DNA of 64,000 nt from positions 682,001 to 746,000 of the forward strand of contig NZ_JAJNKB010000002.1 in the NCBI RefSeq assembly GCF_021533195.1, written 5' to 3'. The stretch is from Portibacter marinus (GTDB taxonomy: Bacteria; Bacteroidota; Bacteroidia; Chitinophagales; Saprospiraceae). Positions 1-9,243 of the stretch are shown here, piece by piece. Every line of letters begins with the position of its first letter. The stretch's first letter is position 1. Made by a program: the position numbers and the translations under genes. Under the pieces are notes generated by a model. That model did no database searches, was not told where the DNA came from, and saw nothing but the letters and a program-made list of their open reading frames with translations.

Positions 1-1600
1 GTGGATCGGAATTGGACACGCAGGAACACTGATCTCAGCGATTTTGTTGCTATTCAGACAAAAATGGAGAACAGGTGTGAACAGGGCTGCAGAGGCGATG
101 ACTATTTTCGCCGTTATATGTGCAGCACTCTTTCCTGGAATTCACGTAGGACGGGCTTGGGTGGTATTTTACTTCTTCCCTTATCCCAATACCAGAGGTC
201 CTCTATGGCCCAATTTTGACTCACCGCTTTTATGGGATTTGTTCGCGATCTCTACTTACTTTACCGTTTCCTTATTATTCTGGTACACTGGATTGGTTCC
301 TGATTTTGCGACTGTAAGAGACAGAGCCAAAGGATTCAGAAAAAAGATATACAATACACTTTCATTTGGTTGGACAGGTTCTGCTAAGCACTGGCAAAGA
401 TGGGAATCATTATCACTCATTTTAGCAGGTATTGCCACACCGCTAGTACTCTCTGTACACACAATTGTAAGTTTTGACTTCGCCACATCCGTAATTCCTG
501 GATGGCACACAACTATATTTCCACCATATTTTGTTGCGGGTGCAATTTTCTCTGGCTTTGCAATGGTTTTGACATTGATGATCATCACAAGAAAGGTTCT
601 AAACCTTCAGGACTATATTACCATTGAGCATATCGAGTCCATGAATAAAGTCATCTTGGTGACCGGAACGATCGTTGGTGTTGCTTATTTAACAGAGTTG
701 TTTATCGCATGGTACTCGCAGTACCCTTATGAGCAGTTCGCATTCTTTAACAGAGCATTAGGACCATATTGGTGGTCTTATTTTGGAATGATGTTTTGCA
801 ATGTTGTTACTCCACAGTTTTTCTGGGTTAAAAAATTCAGAAGAAATGTAGCATTGACCTTCTTTTTATCCATCATCGTCAACATTGGAATGTGGTTTGA
901 GCGATTTGTGATCATTGCTACAACATTGGCCAGGGACTATTTACCGTCCTCTTGGTCCTTTTATGTACCAACGTGGGTAGAAATCGGTATTTTTCTCGGA
1001 ACCATGGGACTTTTCTTTACTTTTTATTTGATTTTCGTACGAGTTGCACCTGTTGTAGCTATCGCAGAGGTAAAAAGTATCTTGAAATCATCTGGTGATC
1101 AATATCTGGGACCAAATGCCATTCATCACGAACATAGCGGTCATGATAAAGTGATTATGGATCCCATTCATTCTGATGAAATATCCGACGAGCATCATGG
1201 TCATGGAGATGCACCTTCCGATACGCCAGGTAGTCCTGCTGACATTGGAACAGAGCAGGCGGTGAAAACGGGAAAAGACGTAAAAGGCGAAACGAAGGTA
1301 TCTAACACCTACGTCCCAAGTTCCAGAAAAGAGGGATCGGAAAAAGATGATTTAAAGAAAATAGAAGGTATTGGACCTAAAATCGAAGAAGTTCTTAACA
1401 ATAGTGCCATCATGACATACATTGACCTGGTCAATACCGACGTAGGTCGTTTGAATGCAATATTAGAGAATGCCGGAAGTAATTTCAGACAACATGACCC
1501 ATCGACATGGTCAGCTCAAGCGAAGCTTGCTGCAGAAGGAAGATGGGAAGAGCTGAAAAAATGGCAGGACGAATTAGATGGCGGTAAAACCAAGAAGTAA
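1..1600 (+). CDS. actC: Alternative complex III subunit ActC (NrfD-like), partial, with helix-hairpin-helix tail
   Basis: The reading frame is open from the first bases (frame 2, residues ...[17 protein letters not shown]), so the gene starts before the window and the ATG at 44 is internal. It encodes a polytopic NrfD/PsrC-type quinol-binding membrane protein, the ActC subunit of quinol:cytochrome c oxidoreductase. Hydrophobic helices fill the part up to about base 1070. A His/Asp-rich linker follows ([14 protein letters not shown]). The last ~85 residues form a helix-hairpin-helix-like domain ([17 protein letters not shown]) ending in KWQDELDGG. That domain is not part of the core ActC fold and looks like a fusion. 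The next gene overlaps by one base (TAATG), indicating translational coupling. The call rests on fold type and on the actD-actE-actF order downstream. Confidence 0.93.
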   Translation, partial: WIGIGHAGTLISAILLLFRQKWRTGVNRAAEAMTIFAVICAALFPGIHVGRAWVVFYFFPYPNTRGPLWPNFDSPLLWDLFAISTYFTVSLLFWYTGLVPDFATVRDRAKGFRKKIYNTLSFGWTGSAKHWQRWESLSLILAGIATPLVLSVHTIVSFDFATSVIPGWHTTIFPPYFVAGAIFSGFAMVLTLMIITRKVLNLQDYITIEHIESMNKVILVTGTIVGVAYLTELFIAWYSQYPYEQFAFFNRALGPYWWSYFGMMFCNVVTPQFFWVKKFRRNVALTFFLSIIVNIGMWFERFVIIATTLARDYLPSSWSFYVPTWVEIGIFLGTMGLFFTFYLIFVRVAPVVAIAEVKSILKSSGDQYLGPNAIHHEHSGHDKVIMDPIHSDEISDEHHGHGDAPSDTPGSPADIGTEQAVKTGKDVKGETKVSNTYVPSSRKEGSEKDDLKKIEGIGPKIEEVLNNSAIMTYIDLVNTDVGRLNAILENAGSNFRQHDPSTWSAQAKLAAEGRWEELKKWQDELDGGKTKK

Positions 1601-2121
1601 TGAGTTATAGAAATAGATCAATAGTTTACGGATTGTATAATGACGAAGAAGTTCTTTTGGATGCTGTGAAAGTAGCCAATGAGAAGCACTTAAAAATTAT
1701 GGATGTATTTACTCCATTCCCAATACATGGCTTAGATCCCTTACTTGGTTTAGAAGAATCTCGGCTACACATTGGTGGGTTTGTTTATGGTTCATTAGGT
1801 ACTTTGACTGCTTTTCTGGGAATGACATGGATATTCGTACAGGATTGGCCACAAATTTATGGTGGTAAACCACACTGGTCGGTTCCGGCTTTTATTCCCA
1901 TTACTTTCGAGTTGACCGTATTGTTTGCAGCCATAGGAATGGTGGTTACATTTTACATCATCAATGGTTTAGGACCAGGAGTCGTTAATCCATATATAGA
2001 TCCTAGAATTACGGATGACAAGTTTTGTATTGCTTTCGACGTGCACGAGGTTAATCAAGTGGATGCAGAAGCCTTCTTGTCTGAAACCGGTGCGGCTGAA
2101 ATCAATGCTAAAACACTTTAA
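1600..2121 (+). CDS. actD: Alternative complex III subunit ActD (DUF3341)
   Basis: A 173-residue DUF3341 protein. The N-terminal soluble part has the typical opening of this family (IVYGLYNDEEVLLDAV, VFTPFPIHGLD). Two hydrophobic hairpin helices follow around residues 65-85 and 100-125, and the C-terminus is soluble (FDVHEVNQVDAEAFLSETGA). In known alternative complex III structures ActD anchors the complex beside ActC and ActF. The start overlaps the actC stop by one base, and actE begins 21 bases downstream, so this lies in the middle of the operon. Confidence 0.92.
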   Translation: MSYRNRSIVYGLYNDEEVLLDAVKVANEKHLKIMDVFTPFPIHGLDPLLGLEESRLHIGGFVYGSLGTLTAFLGMTWIFVQDWPQIYGGKPHWSVPAFIPITFELTVLFAAIGMVVTFYIINGLGPGVVNPYIDPRITDDKFCIAFDVHEVNQVDAEAFLSETGAAEINAKTL

Positions 2122-2142
2122 ATTCTAAGAAGACAGAAGATA

Positions 2143-3078
2143 ATGAAGAAAATAAAGAATATATTTTGGGTACTGGTTTTAGTGATTGTGATCATAGGTA
2201 CTCATTCTTGTCAGCAACCTAGTGGAGAGAACACTGGAAGCGAGTATATGCCAGATATGGCACACTCCATTGCATATGAAGCCAATACCTATGCTTATTA
2301 TTATAATAACACATGGGGGAGTAAAGAGGACTATTATGAATGGGCAAAACCAAGAAAGCCGGTCCCTGGCACAATAGCCAGAGGAGCAGCTAGCAGTCCG
2401 GATACCATGCGAACTATGAATCAGATTCGCATTACTCCTAACGGTGCAAAGCCTTACTACTATGAGGATACTGAAGAAGGCAGAGCTCAGGCGACAGCAG
2501 AATTAATTGATAATCCTTTTCCGATTACCGATGAAGGATTAGCAAGAGGTCAAGAACTTTATGATATTTTTTGTGGTATTTGTCACGGTGGTGCCGGCGG
2601 AGGTCAGGGTTACCTGGTCAGAGAAGCCAATCCGGCCATCGGAGATGAAGGAGGAAAATATCCAGTACAACCAGCCAATTTCTTATTGGAAGAGTTTATA
2701 GAGGCAAGTAATGGTAGATACTATCATGCCATTGAATATGGAAAAAACTTAATGGGAAGTTACAAGGATAAGCTGTCTTATGAAGAAAGATGGCAGGTTA
2801 TTCATTATATACGTTCCCTTCAGGCAAAAAGCTTGAAATTAAAGTATGATCAATACGAAAATACATTAAATACCATCGATATTCCAGCTGGTGACATTGT
2901 TTCAGTGATCAACAATCAGGTCATGGAACTTGGTGACGGTAAATTCGAGCCAGAAGATCATAACCCGGCCAATCACGACGGTATCAATCAAAAATATCCT
3001 GGTGAAGATGCCGATGGAGATCATGATGATGATCGTTTGGAAAGAAATGATAATGGAAATCACGGCGGAGACCACTAA
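2143..3078 (+). CDS. actE: Alternative complex III subunit ActE, monohaem cytochrome c lipoprotein
   Basis: A 311-residue periplasmic lipoprotein. An N-terminal hydrophobic segment ends in a lipobox with Cys23 (IIGTHSCQQ). A single haem-binding CGICH lies at residues 144-148, followed by the YPVQPANF region and a downstream Met-containing segment (NLMGSYKDKLSYEERWQVIHYIRSLQ) typical of class I cytochromes c. The role expected from the family is to carry electrons from ActB/ActA to the oxidase. The last ~45 residues are very rich in His, Asp and Asn (ending DNGNHGGDH), like the acidic/His segments in the neighbouring subunits. actF starts 10 bases downstream. Confidence 0.93.
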   Translation: MKKIKNIFWVLVLVIVIIGTHSCQQPSGENTGSEYMPDMAHSIAYEANTYAYYYNNTWGSKEDYYEWAKPRKPVPGTIARGAASSPDTMRTMNQIRITPNGAKPYYYEDTEEGRAQATAELIDNPFPITDEGLARGQELYDIFCGICHGGAGGGQGYLVREANPAIGDEGGKYPVQPANFLLEEFIEASNGRYYHAIEYGKNLMGSYKDKLSYEERWQVIHYIRSLQAKSLKLKYDQYENTLNTIDIPAGDIVSVINNQVMELGDGKFEPEDHNPANHDGINQKYPGEDADGDHDDDRLERNDNGNHGGDH

Positions 3079-3087
3079 AGATTAATT

Positions 3088-4368
3088 ATGGAAAAAGAAA
3101 ATACAATAACAGAATATAATTTCACAGGTACTTCCAGACTTGTTCTTTTGATCGGAATGGGATTAGGGGTGGTCTGCATGATCTTATCGTTTTTCTTAGA
3201 CGGAGGTGTGGAACATCACGCTAGGTTTTGGTCTAACTTTTTACATAATTCAGTATTTTTTACTGGAATAGCGCTTATGGCCACTTTCTTCATTGCCGTT
3301 TGTATCACGGCGTGGGCTGGATGGTATACCATTTTCAAGAGAGTATGGGAAGCTTTTTCTCAATTCTTGATCGTCGGATTTATATTGATGTTGATTATTG
3401 GTATAGGTATTTACCTGCACTGGCATCACCTATATCATTGGGCAGATCAGACCATACTGAATCCTGAAAATGAGGAAGTTTACGATGCGATCTTACATGG
3501 TAAGTCGGCCTTTTTGAACACTACATGGTATGTCATCATAGGTGGGTTAATTGTTTTGGTGTGGGTATTCTTTGCTTATAAACTGAGAGCATTATCTCTC
3601 GATGAAGATCAAAATGGTGGTGATGCTAATTTTAGTCATCATCGATCCATGAGATGGTATGCGGCTGCATTCCTTCCCATTGCTGGATTCTCAAGTGCCG
3701 CGATGATATGGTTGTGGATCATGTCCGTTGACTCTCATTGGTATAGTACCTTATTTGCCTGGTATACAGGTGCATCGTGGTTTGTGTCGATGATCGCCTT
3801 GACCATCTTGGTGTTAGTTTACTTAAAGAATCGCGGATACTTTGCCAATGTAAGTGCTGAACATTTCCATGATTTAGGAAAGTTTATGTTCGCATTCAGT
3901 ATTTTTTGGACGTACTTATGGTTTTCGCAATATATGCTAATCTGGTATGCGAATGTAGGGGAGGAAACGACCTACTTTAAACAAAGAATCGATCACTATC
4001 CAGTATTGTTTTATGGTAACTTAATCATAAACTTTATAGTGCCTTTCTTCGTTTTAATGAGGAATGATACCAAGAGAAAATACGGAACATTAGTTTTTGT
4101 TTCTATTGTTCTTTTACTAGGTCACTGGTGGGACTTTTTCTTGATGTTGAAACCTGGAATCTTACACACTGCACATGAAGCAGCTGGAATGACAGGAGAG
4201 CATGGCGGATTTACACCTGGTTTTACTATTCCGGGGTTATTGGAAATTGGAACCATGCTTGGATTTTTGTCTCTATTCCTTTTTGTGGCGTTTTCAGTTT
4301 TATCCAGAAGTTCTTTGGTGGCCAAAAATGATCCATTCTTAGAAGAAAGTTTGCATCATCACGTTTAA
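3088..4368 (+). CDS. actF: Alternative complex III subunit ActF (membrane, NrfD-related)
   Basis: A 426-residue polytopic membrane protein that matches the ActF subunit in length and position (after the ActE cytochrome and before the oxidase). Recognisable features are a first helix at about residues 15-37, repeated Trp/His-rich helix ends (IYLHWHHLYHWADQ, WFSQYMLIWYANVGEE), and a glycine-rich C-terminal loop (HEAAGMTGEHGGFTPGF) before the last helix. The C-terminus ends in HHH. In the family ActC and ActF form the two membrane lobes. Spacing to coxB is 25 bases, in line with complex III and the terminal oxidase being made together as a supercomplex. Confidence 0.9.
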   Translation: MEKENTITEYNFTGTSRLVLLIGMGLGVVCMILSFFLDGGVEHHARFWSNFLHNSVFFTGIALMATFFIAVCITAWAGWYTIFKRVWEAFSQFLIVGFILMLIIGIGIYLHWHHLYHWADQTILNPENEEVYDAILHGKSAFLNTTWYVIIGGLIVLVWVFFAYKLRALSLDEDQNGGDANFSHHRSMRWYAAAFLPIAGFSSAAMIWLWIMSVDSHWYSTLFAWYTGASWFVSMIALTILVLVYLKNRGYFANVSAEHFHDLGKFMFAFSIFWTYLWFSQYMLIWYANVGEETTYFKQRIDHYPVLFYGNLIINFIVPFFVLMRNDTKRKYGTLVFVSIVLLLGHWWDFFLMLKPGILHTAHEAAGMTGEHGGFTPGFTIPGLLEIGTMLGFLSLFLFVAFSVLSRSSLVAKNDPFLEESLHHHV

Positions 4369-4393
4369 TTATAAGCTAGAAAAAAATATATAA

Positions 4394-5893
4394 ATGACTG
4401 CTTTAGTAATTATATCAATTGTTTTACTTCTTTTTATCATACTGGTTCAGCTTGGTAAAGTAACTGAGCTTTCAGCTAAGATAAGGGGAGAGCAAGATGC
4501 TGAAGAACAGGGTAATAATAGAACAGCGGTATGGTTGATGATCTTCATGGTCGCTTTCCTTGTTTTCTGTGTTGTTTCCGCATATTATTATAAAAATTCA
4601 ATGTTGGGATACGGCCCATTGACCAGTGCCTCTGAGCACGGATGGAAATTAGATGGGCTTTTTAATACCACTTTGTTTTTTACAGGTATCGTATTTGTTC
4701 TCACTCAAATTATGCTGTTTTACTATTCTTATAAGTATAGACATAGTAGAGATAGGGTAGGTGAATTTGTATCACATAATAACACCATTGAGGTAGTGTG
4801 GACTGCAATTCCTGCCTTAGTAATGACTTTTTTGGTGGTACAGGGTTTGATCGTTTGGAATGATGTAATGCCCGATGTGGATCCGACAGAGGATGTCATA
4901 GAAATTGAGGCAACAGGTTATCAGTTTGCATGGGATATCAGATACCCAGGTCAGGACGGAAAGATAGGTACCAAAAATTATAAACTCATTGATCCGGGTT
5001 TGAATCCCTTAGGGTTAGATTTTACAGATCCCAAGACACATGATGATTTTATTGCGGATCGAATTGTTTTACCTGTTGGTAAGAAGGTGCGTGTAAGAAT
5101 TACTTCTAAGGATGTATTACATAACTTTTATTTACCACATTTTAGAGTAAAAATGGATGCCATTCCAGGCTTGCCTACATACTTCATTTTCACTCCGACG
5201 ATCACCACAGCAGATTATCGTCAACAGTTAAGGGAATATCCAGAATGGAATGTGGAGCAAGATCCTGAAGATCCGGAATTGGGTACACGATGGGAAAACT
5301 TTGATTTTGAATTGGCGTGCGCAGAACTTTGTGGCTCTGGTCATTATAGTATGCGTAAAGTAGTAGAGATTGTTAGTCAGGAAGAATATGATGCCTGGTT
5401 TGCAAGTCAAAATTCATTCTACTTTTCCGGCCCTAGAAATTCTGATATTGACCCCAATAAAGGAAAACTATTAGATGTAGATATTGTTAACAGAGCTAGA
5501 GAGTTTTCTACTAAAATAGAAGAAGCACTCAATGCTGAAAATGAAGCAGACAAAGTTGTTCGATTAGATTACGTCAAGTTTGTCACCGGTTCAGCTGAAT
5601 TAACTCCAGACTCCAAGTACGAACTTGATAATGTGATCGAGGTCATGAAAGACAGACCGGAATTGGTCATCGAAGTGGCAGGTCACACCGATAATACAGG
5701 AGATGCTCAGGCCAATTTGGCGTTATCTACTGCTCGAGCAAATGCCGTACGAGATTATCTCATAAATGATGGCATAGCAGCAGAACGATTGAATGCAAGA
5801 GGATATGGCCAGACAGAACCTGTTGCCGACAATGAGACAGAAGAAGGACGACAGCAAAACAGACGAACGGAGTTTAAAATTATTTCTCAATAG
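4394..5893 (+). CDS. coxB: Cytochrome c oxidase subunit II fused to an OmpA-type peptidoglycan-binding domain
   Basis: A 499-residue protein, long for subunit II. An N-terminal helix at residues 1-20 and a second at about 47-65 precede the two usual subunit II helices at about 90-155. The cupredoxin domain has a complete CuA site: His243 (LHNFYLPHF) and Cys309-x3-Cys313-x3-His317-x2-Met320 (CAELCGSGHYSM). After about residue 388 comes an OmpA C-terminal domain (VKFVTGSAELTPDSKYEL, AGHTDNTGDAQANLALS, NRRTEF) with the Asp and Arg residues used by that family to bind diaminopimelate. The fusion is one continuous frame with no sign of frameshift. It would place a peptidoglycan anchor on the oxidase at the periplasmic face. 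The two domains are seen directly; the tethering role is inference. Confidence 0.95.
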   Translation: MTALVIISIVLLLFIILVQLGKVTELSAKIRGEQDAEEQGNNRTAVWLMIFMVAFLVFCVVSAYYYKNSMLGYGPLTSASEHGWKLDGLFNTTLFFTGIVFVLTQIMLFYYSYKYRHSRDRVGEFVSHNNTIEVVWTAIPALVMTFLVVQGLIVWNDVMPDVDPTEDVIEIEATGYQFAWDIRYPGQDGKIGTKNYKLIDPGLNPLGLDFTDPKTHDDFIADRIVLPVGKKVRVRITSKDVLHNFYLPHFRVKMDAIPGLPTYFIFTPTITTADYRQQLREYPEWNVEQDPEDPELGTRWENFDFELACAELCGSGHYSMRKVVEIVSQEEYDAWFASQNSFYFSGPRNSDIDPNKGKLLDVDIVNRAREFSTKIEEALNAENEADKVVRLDYVKFVTGSAELTPDSKYELDNVIEVMKDRPELVIEVAGHTDNTGDAQANLALSTARANAVRDYLINDGIAAERLNARGYGQTEPVADNETEEGRQQNRRTEFKIISQ

Positions 5894-5909
5894 CTAAAGA
5901 AAGAAAGAA

Positions 5910-7766
5910 ATGGCTGATGATGTTTTAGTGTATGACGATGAAGTCATCATAAAAGACCAAGGATACGATGATCACTTTCACGAGCATGATCATGGCGATT
6001 CGTATAAATCTAATTTCGTAAATCATTATATATTCAGCATGGATCATAAGATCATTGCTAGACAATTCCTGATTACAGGTATGATCTGGGCTTTGATTGG
6101 TGCTGCAATGTCTATTATTTTTAGATTACAGTTAGGTTTTCCTGAAGAAAGTTTGACTTGGATTAAACCTCTTTTAGGTAAATGGATAACAGTTGATGAA
6201 GTGACAGGTATAGGTACATTGATGCCGGAATTTTATTACGCATTGGTCACAATGCACGGTACCATCATTGTGTTCTTTGTATTAACAGCGGGGCTTAGTG
6301 GTACTTTTAGTAATTTACTAATTCCGCTTCAATTGGGAGCTAGAGATATGGCTTCACCGTTTCTAAATATGCTATCCTACTGGTTCTTCTTTCTTGCCAG
6401 TGTAATCATGTTTTATTCCTTGTTTTTAAGTACAGGACCATTCTCAGGTGGTTGGACAGCATATCCTCCTCTGAGTGCATTGCCTCAGGCATCTACAGGT
6501 TCTGGAACGGGAATGACTTTATGGCTGATGAGTTTAACTTTCTTTGTGGTGTCTGTATTGCTTGGAGGTATTAACTACATCACTACTGTACTAAACTTAA
6601 GAACTAAAGGGATGAGCCTATGGAAAATGCCACTTACCATTTGGGCGTTTTTTGTAACAGCTATTTTAGGATTGCTTTCATTTCCAGTATTGGTTTCTGG
6701 TTTTTTCATGTTGATTTGTGATAGAATGCTGGGAACAAGTTTTTTCCTTAGTGAAATCTTTATAGAAGGCGCGGCTTTGCCAAATGTCGGGGGTAGTCCT
6801 GTTTTATATCAGCACTTATTCTGGTTCCTTGGCCACCCTGAGGTTTACATTATTATTTTGCCAGCCATGGGGATTGTATCTGAAGTGCTGGCCGTCCATG
6901 CCCGCAAACCTATATTTGGATATAAAGCTATGGTGTTTTCCATATTGGCGATTGGATTCTTATCCTTTATAGTTTGGGCGCATCACATGTTTATGTCTGG
7001 TGTAAACCCATTTATTTCTAACTTCTTTGTGGTATTTACACTCATTATTGCTGTTCCGTCAGCCGTCAAGGTTTTTAACTGGATAACCACCTTATACAAA
7101 GGAAATATACGGCTGAATACACCGATGTTATTTGCGATTGGATTTGTATCCATGTTTATTTCCGGTGGTTTAACAGGTATTTTCTTGGGTAACTCAGCTA
7201 TTGATATTCAAATGCATGATACTTATTTCGTTGTTGCACACTTCCACATTGTGATGGGAGTAGCTGCATTCTTCGGTATGTTTGCAGGAATTTATCACTG
7301 GTTCCCGAAGATGTTTGCACGATTTATGAACGAGACATTAGGAAAAATACATTTTTGGATCACAATGATAGGGGCTTATGCGGTTTTCTGGCCTATGCAT
7401 TACATAGGTTTAGCTGGAGTTCCAAGAAGGTACTACAGTTTTGATACGTTCAATTCGTTCGATGACTTCGCAGCGATGAATCAATTTATCACCATTGCAG
7501 CCATTGTAGTATTTGCAGCACAGGTATTATTTGTTATCAATTTCTTTTACAGCATTTGGAAAGGAAAGCAGATGAAGACAAAGAATCCGTGGAAAGCCAC
7601 TACTTTGGAATGGACCACCCCGATCAAAACTGGTCATGGAAACTGGGAAGGCAAACTTCCGGTGGTTCACAGATGGGCTTACGATTATGGAAAAGATGGA
7701 ATCGACTATATACCACAGCACATTCCATTGACAGAAGAAGAAAAGGCAACTGAAGCAGCACATTAA
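5910..7766 (+). CDS. coxA: Cytochrome c oxidase subunit I
   Basis: A 618-residue haem-copper oxidase subunit I. All metal ligands are visible: low-spin haem His in TMHGTIIVFF, CuB His and cross-linked Tyr in GHPEVYI, the CuB His pair in WAHHMF, and the haem a3/a ligands in VAHFHIVMG. The Tyr of HPEVY supports an A-type enzyme. About twelve helices are evident. The N-terminus has a His/Asp-rich extension (DDHFHEHDHGD) before the first conserved segment (NHYIFSMDHKIIARQF). coxB ends 16 bases upstream, and ctaB starts on the last base of the stop codon, so expression is coupled. Confidence 0.97.
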   Translation: MADDVLVYDDEVIIKDQGYDDHFHEHDHGDSYKSNFVNHYIFSMDHKIIARQFLITGMIWALIGAAMSIIFRLQLGFPEESLTWIKPLLGKWITVDEVTGIGTLMPEFYYALVTMHGTIIVFFVLTAGLSGTFSNLLIPLQLGARDMASPFLNMLSYWFFFLASVIMFYSLFLSTGPFSGGWTAYPPLSALPQASTGSGTGMTLWLMSLTFFVVSVLLGGINYITTVLNLRTKGMSLWKMPLTIWAFFVTAILGLLSFPVLVSGFFMLICDRMLGTSFFLSEIFIEGAALPNVGGSPVLYQHLFWFLGHPEVYIIILPAMGIVSEVLAVHARKPIFGYKAMVFSILAIGFLSFIVWAHHMFMSGVNPFISNFFVVFTLIIAVPSAVKVFNWITTLYKGNIRLNTPMLFAIGFVSMFISGGLTGIFLGNSAIDIQMHDTYFVVAHFHIVMGVAAFFGMFAGIYHWFPKMFARFMNETLGKIHFWITMIGAYAVFWPMHYIGLAGVPRRYYSFDTFNSFDDFAAMNQFITIAAIVVFAAQVLFVINFFYSIWKGKQMKTKNPWKATTLEWTTPIKTGHGNWEGKLPVVHRWAYDYGKDGIDYIPQHIPLTEEEKATEAAH

Positions 7767-8656
7767 TGGCAAATGTTAAAGCAACATATCGAGCCTTATT
7801 GTTTCCGCAGCGTATTACCGATTTTGGTCTACTCATCAAATTCAAGTTAAGCTTAACGGTTGTCTTCTCAGCAGTGATGGCATATCTTGTGTTGGGCGGC
7901 AGATCATGGCTTGGAGCACTAGGCCTTTTCACAGGAGGAATGTTGGTGACTGGAGCTGCCAATGCCTTAAATCAGGTCTTAGAGAAAGATTTCGATATGC
8001 TCATGGAGCGTACTAAAGACAGACCTGTTGCAACAGGAAGAATAACTTCAGCTGAAGCTGTCCTTTTTGCAGGCTTAATGAGTCTGGTTGGTATTACCCT
8101 ATTAGGAATGTTTAATCCGCTTACAGCATTCCTGGGAATGGTTTCTTTGGTACTATATGCTTTTTTATATACTCCTTTAAAAAGATTTTCTCCCGTTTCT
8201 GTATTAATTGGAACTTTACCTGGCGCGCTTCCCATATTAATAGGTGGCGCAGCTATTCAAGGGTATATCAGTGCCTTGGCGATTGTAATTTTTACCATTC
8301 AGGTTTTGTGGCAACTGCCGCATTTTTGGGCAATTGGCTGGCTAGGCTTTGAAGATTACCAAAAAGCGGGATTTAAACTTTTGCCTACGAAAGAACAAGA
8401 ATTGGATTCAAGGATAGGCCTTTATTCATTCTTTGCGGCAATACCGCTTATCTTCATTTCATTTTTGCCAATTATGGTTGGAGATATTTCATTTGGTGCA
8501 TGCTTACTAGTAGCCATAAGTAGCCTAATATATACTGGATTTGCATGGAATTTTTACAGAAGAGCTGATCGCAAATCGGCAATGGCATTGATGTTTAGTT
8601 CTTTTGCCTATTTACCAATAATCTTACTAACCTATTACATTGGATCAATAATTTAA
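7766..8656 (+). CDS. ctaB: Protohaem IX farnesyltransferase (haem O synthase)
   Basis: A UbiA-family prenyltransferase of 296 residues that converts haem B to haem O, the precursor of the haem A used by the oxidase. It has the family motif NQVLEKDFDMLMERTKDRP with Asp-rich prenyl diphosphate binding residues, a second motif region YTPLKR, and about eight or nine hydrophobic helices. The start overlaps the coxA stop by one base (TAATG). No haem A synthase (ctaA) is visible in this window, so that step must be encoded elsewhere if the enzyme uses haem A. Confidence 0.95.
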   Translation: MANVKATYRALLFPQRITDFGLLIKFKLSLTVVFSAVMAYLVLGGRSWLGALGLFTGGMLVTGAANALNQVLEKDFDMLMERTKDRPVATGRITSAEAVLFAGLMSLVGITLLGMFNPLTAFLGMVSLVLYAFLYTPLKRFSPVSVLIGTLPGALPILIGGAAIQGYISALAIVIFTIQVLWQLPHFWAIGWLGFEDYQKAGFKLLPTKEQELDSRIGLYSFFAAIPLIFISFLPIMVGDISFGACLLVAISSLIYTGFAWNFYRRADRKSAMALMFSSFAYLPIILLTYYIGSII

Positions 8657-8660
8657 TGAT

Positions 8661-9227
8661 ATGGAAGTAATGAGTATAAAAAATAGAATCAATCCCCAAT
8701 TATTCGGACTGTGGACAGCCATGGCCAGTATTACTATGATGTTTGGAGCCCTGACAAGTGCTTACATCGTAAGGCAGGCTGCTGGCAACTGGTTGGAATT
8801 TAGATTGCCAGATTTGTTTATAGTAAGCACGATTGTCATTTTGACGAGCAGTGTTACTTTACATATGGCATTTAATGCCTATAAGAATCAGAAAGAAATT
8901 TTATACAAAGTAGGATTGGCAATAAGCTTTGTATTAGGAATAGCTTTTTTAGTTTTGCAGTATAATGCCTGGATGGAATTGTTTAATACAGGAATTGATA
9001 TGAAGATTAATCCTTCTGGTTCTTTCTTGTATGTAATTACTGCAGCTCATGCGGCGCACATTATTGGTGGAATCGCGGCTTTAACATTAGCACTCCTCCA
9101 CGCATTTACTTTGAAATTTGAATATACAGATCAGAGAAAGAAAAGATTCCAGTTGGTTTTACACTACTGGCACTTCGTAGACCTGTTATGGGTATATCTG
9201 TTTGTATTTCTATTGTTGTATAGATAA
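8661..9227 (+). CDS. coxC: Cytochrome c oxidase subunit III, short form
   Basis: A 188-residue five-helix subunit III homologue. Typical segments are the N-terminal helix with MFGALTSAYIVRQ, a glycine-rich helix (AAHAAHIIGGIAALT) and the C-terminal LVLHYWHFVDLLWVYLF, the hallmark HYWHFVD of the family. Four bases separate it from ctaB. ATG codons at 8661 and 8670 are both possible starts; neither has a Shine-Dalgarno sequence. It sits directly before a second, longer subunit III gene, an arrangement common in Bacteroidota oxidases. Confidence 0.92.
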   Translation: MEVMSIKNRINPQLFGLWTAMASITMMFGALTSAYIVRQAAGNWLEFRLPDLFIVSTIVILTSSVTLHMAFNAYKNQKEILYKVGLAISFVLGIAFLVLQYNAWMELFNTGIDMKINPSGSFLYVITAAHAAHIIGGIAALTLALLHAFTLKFEYTDQRKKRFQLVLHYWHFVDLLWVYLFVFLLLYR

Positions 9228-9243
9228 ATATTAGACGAAAAAC

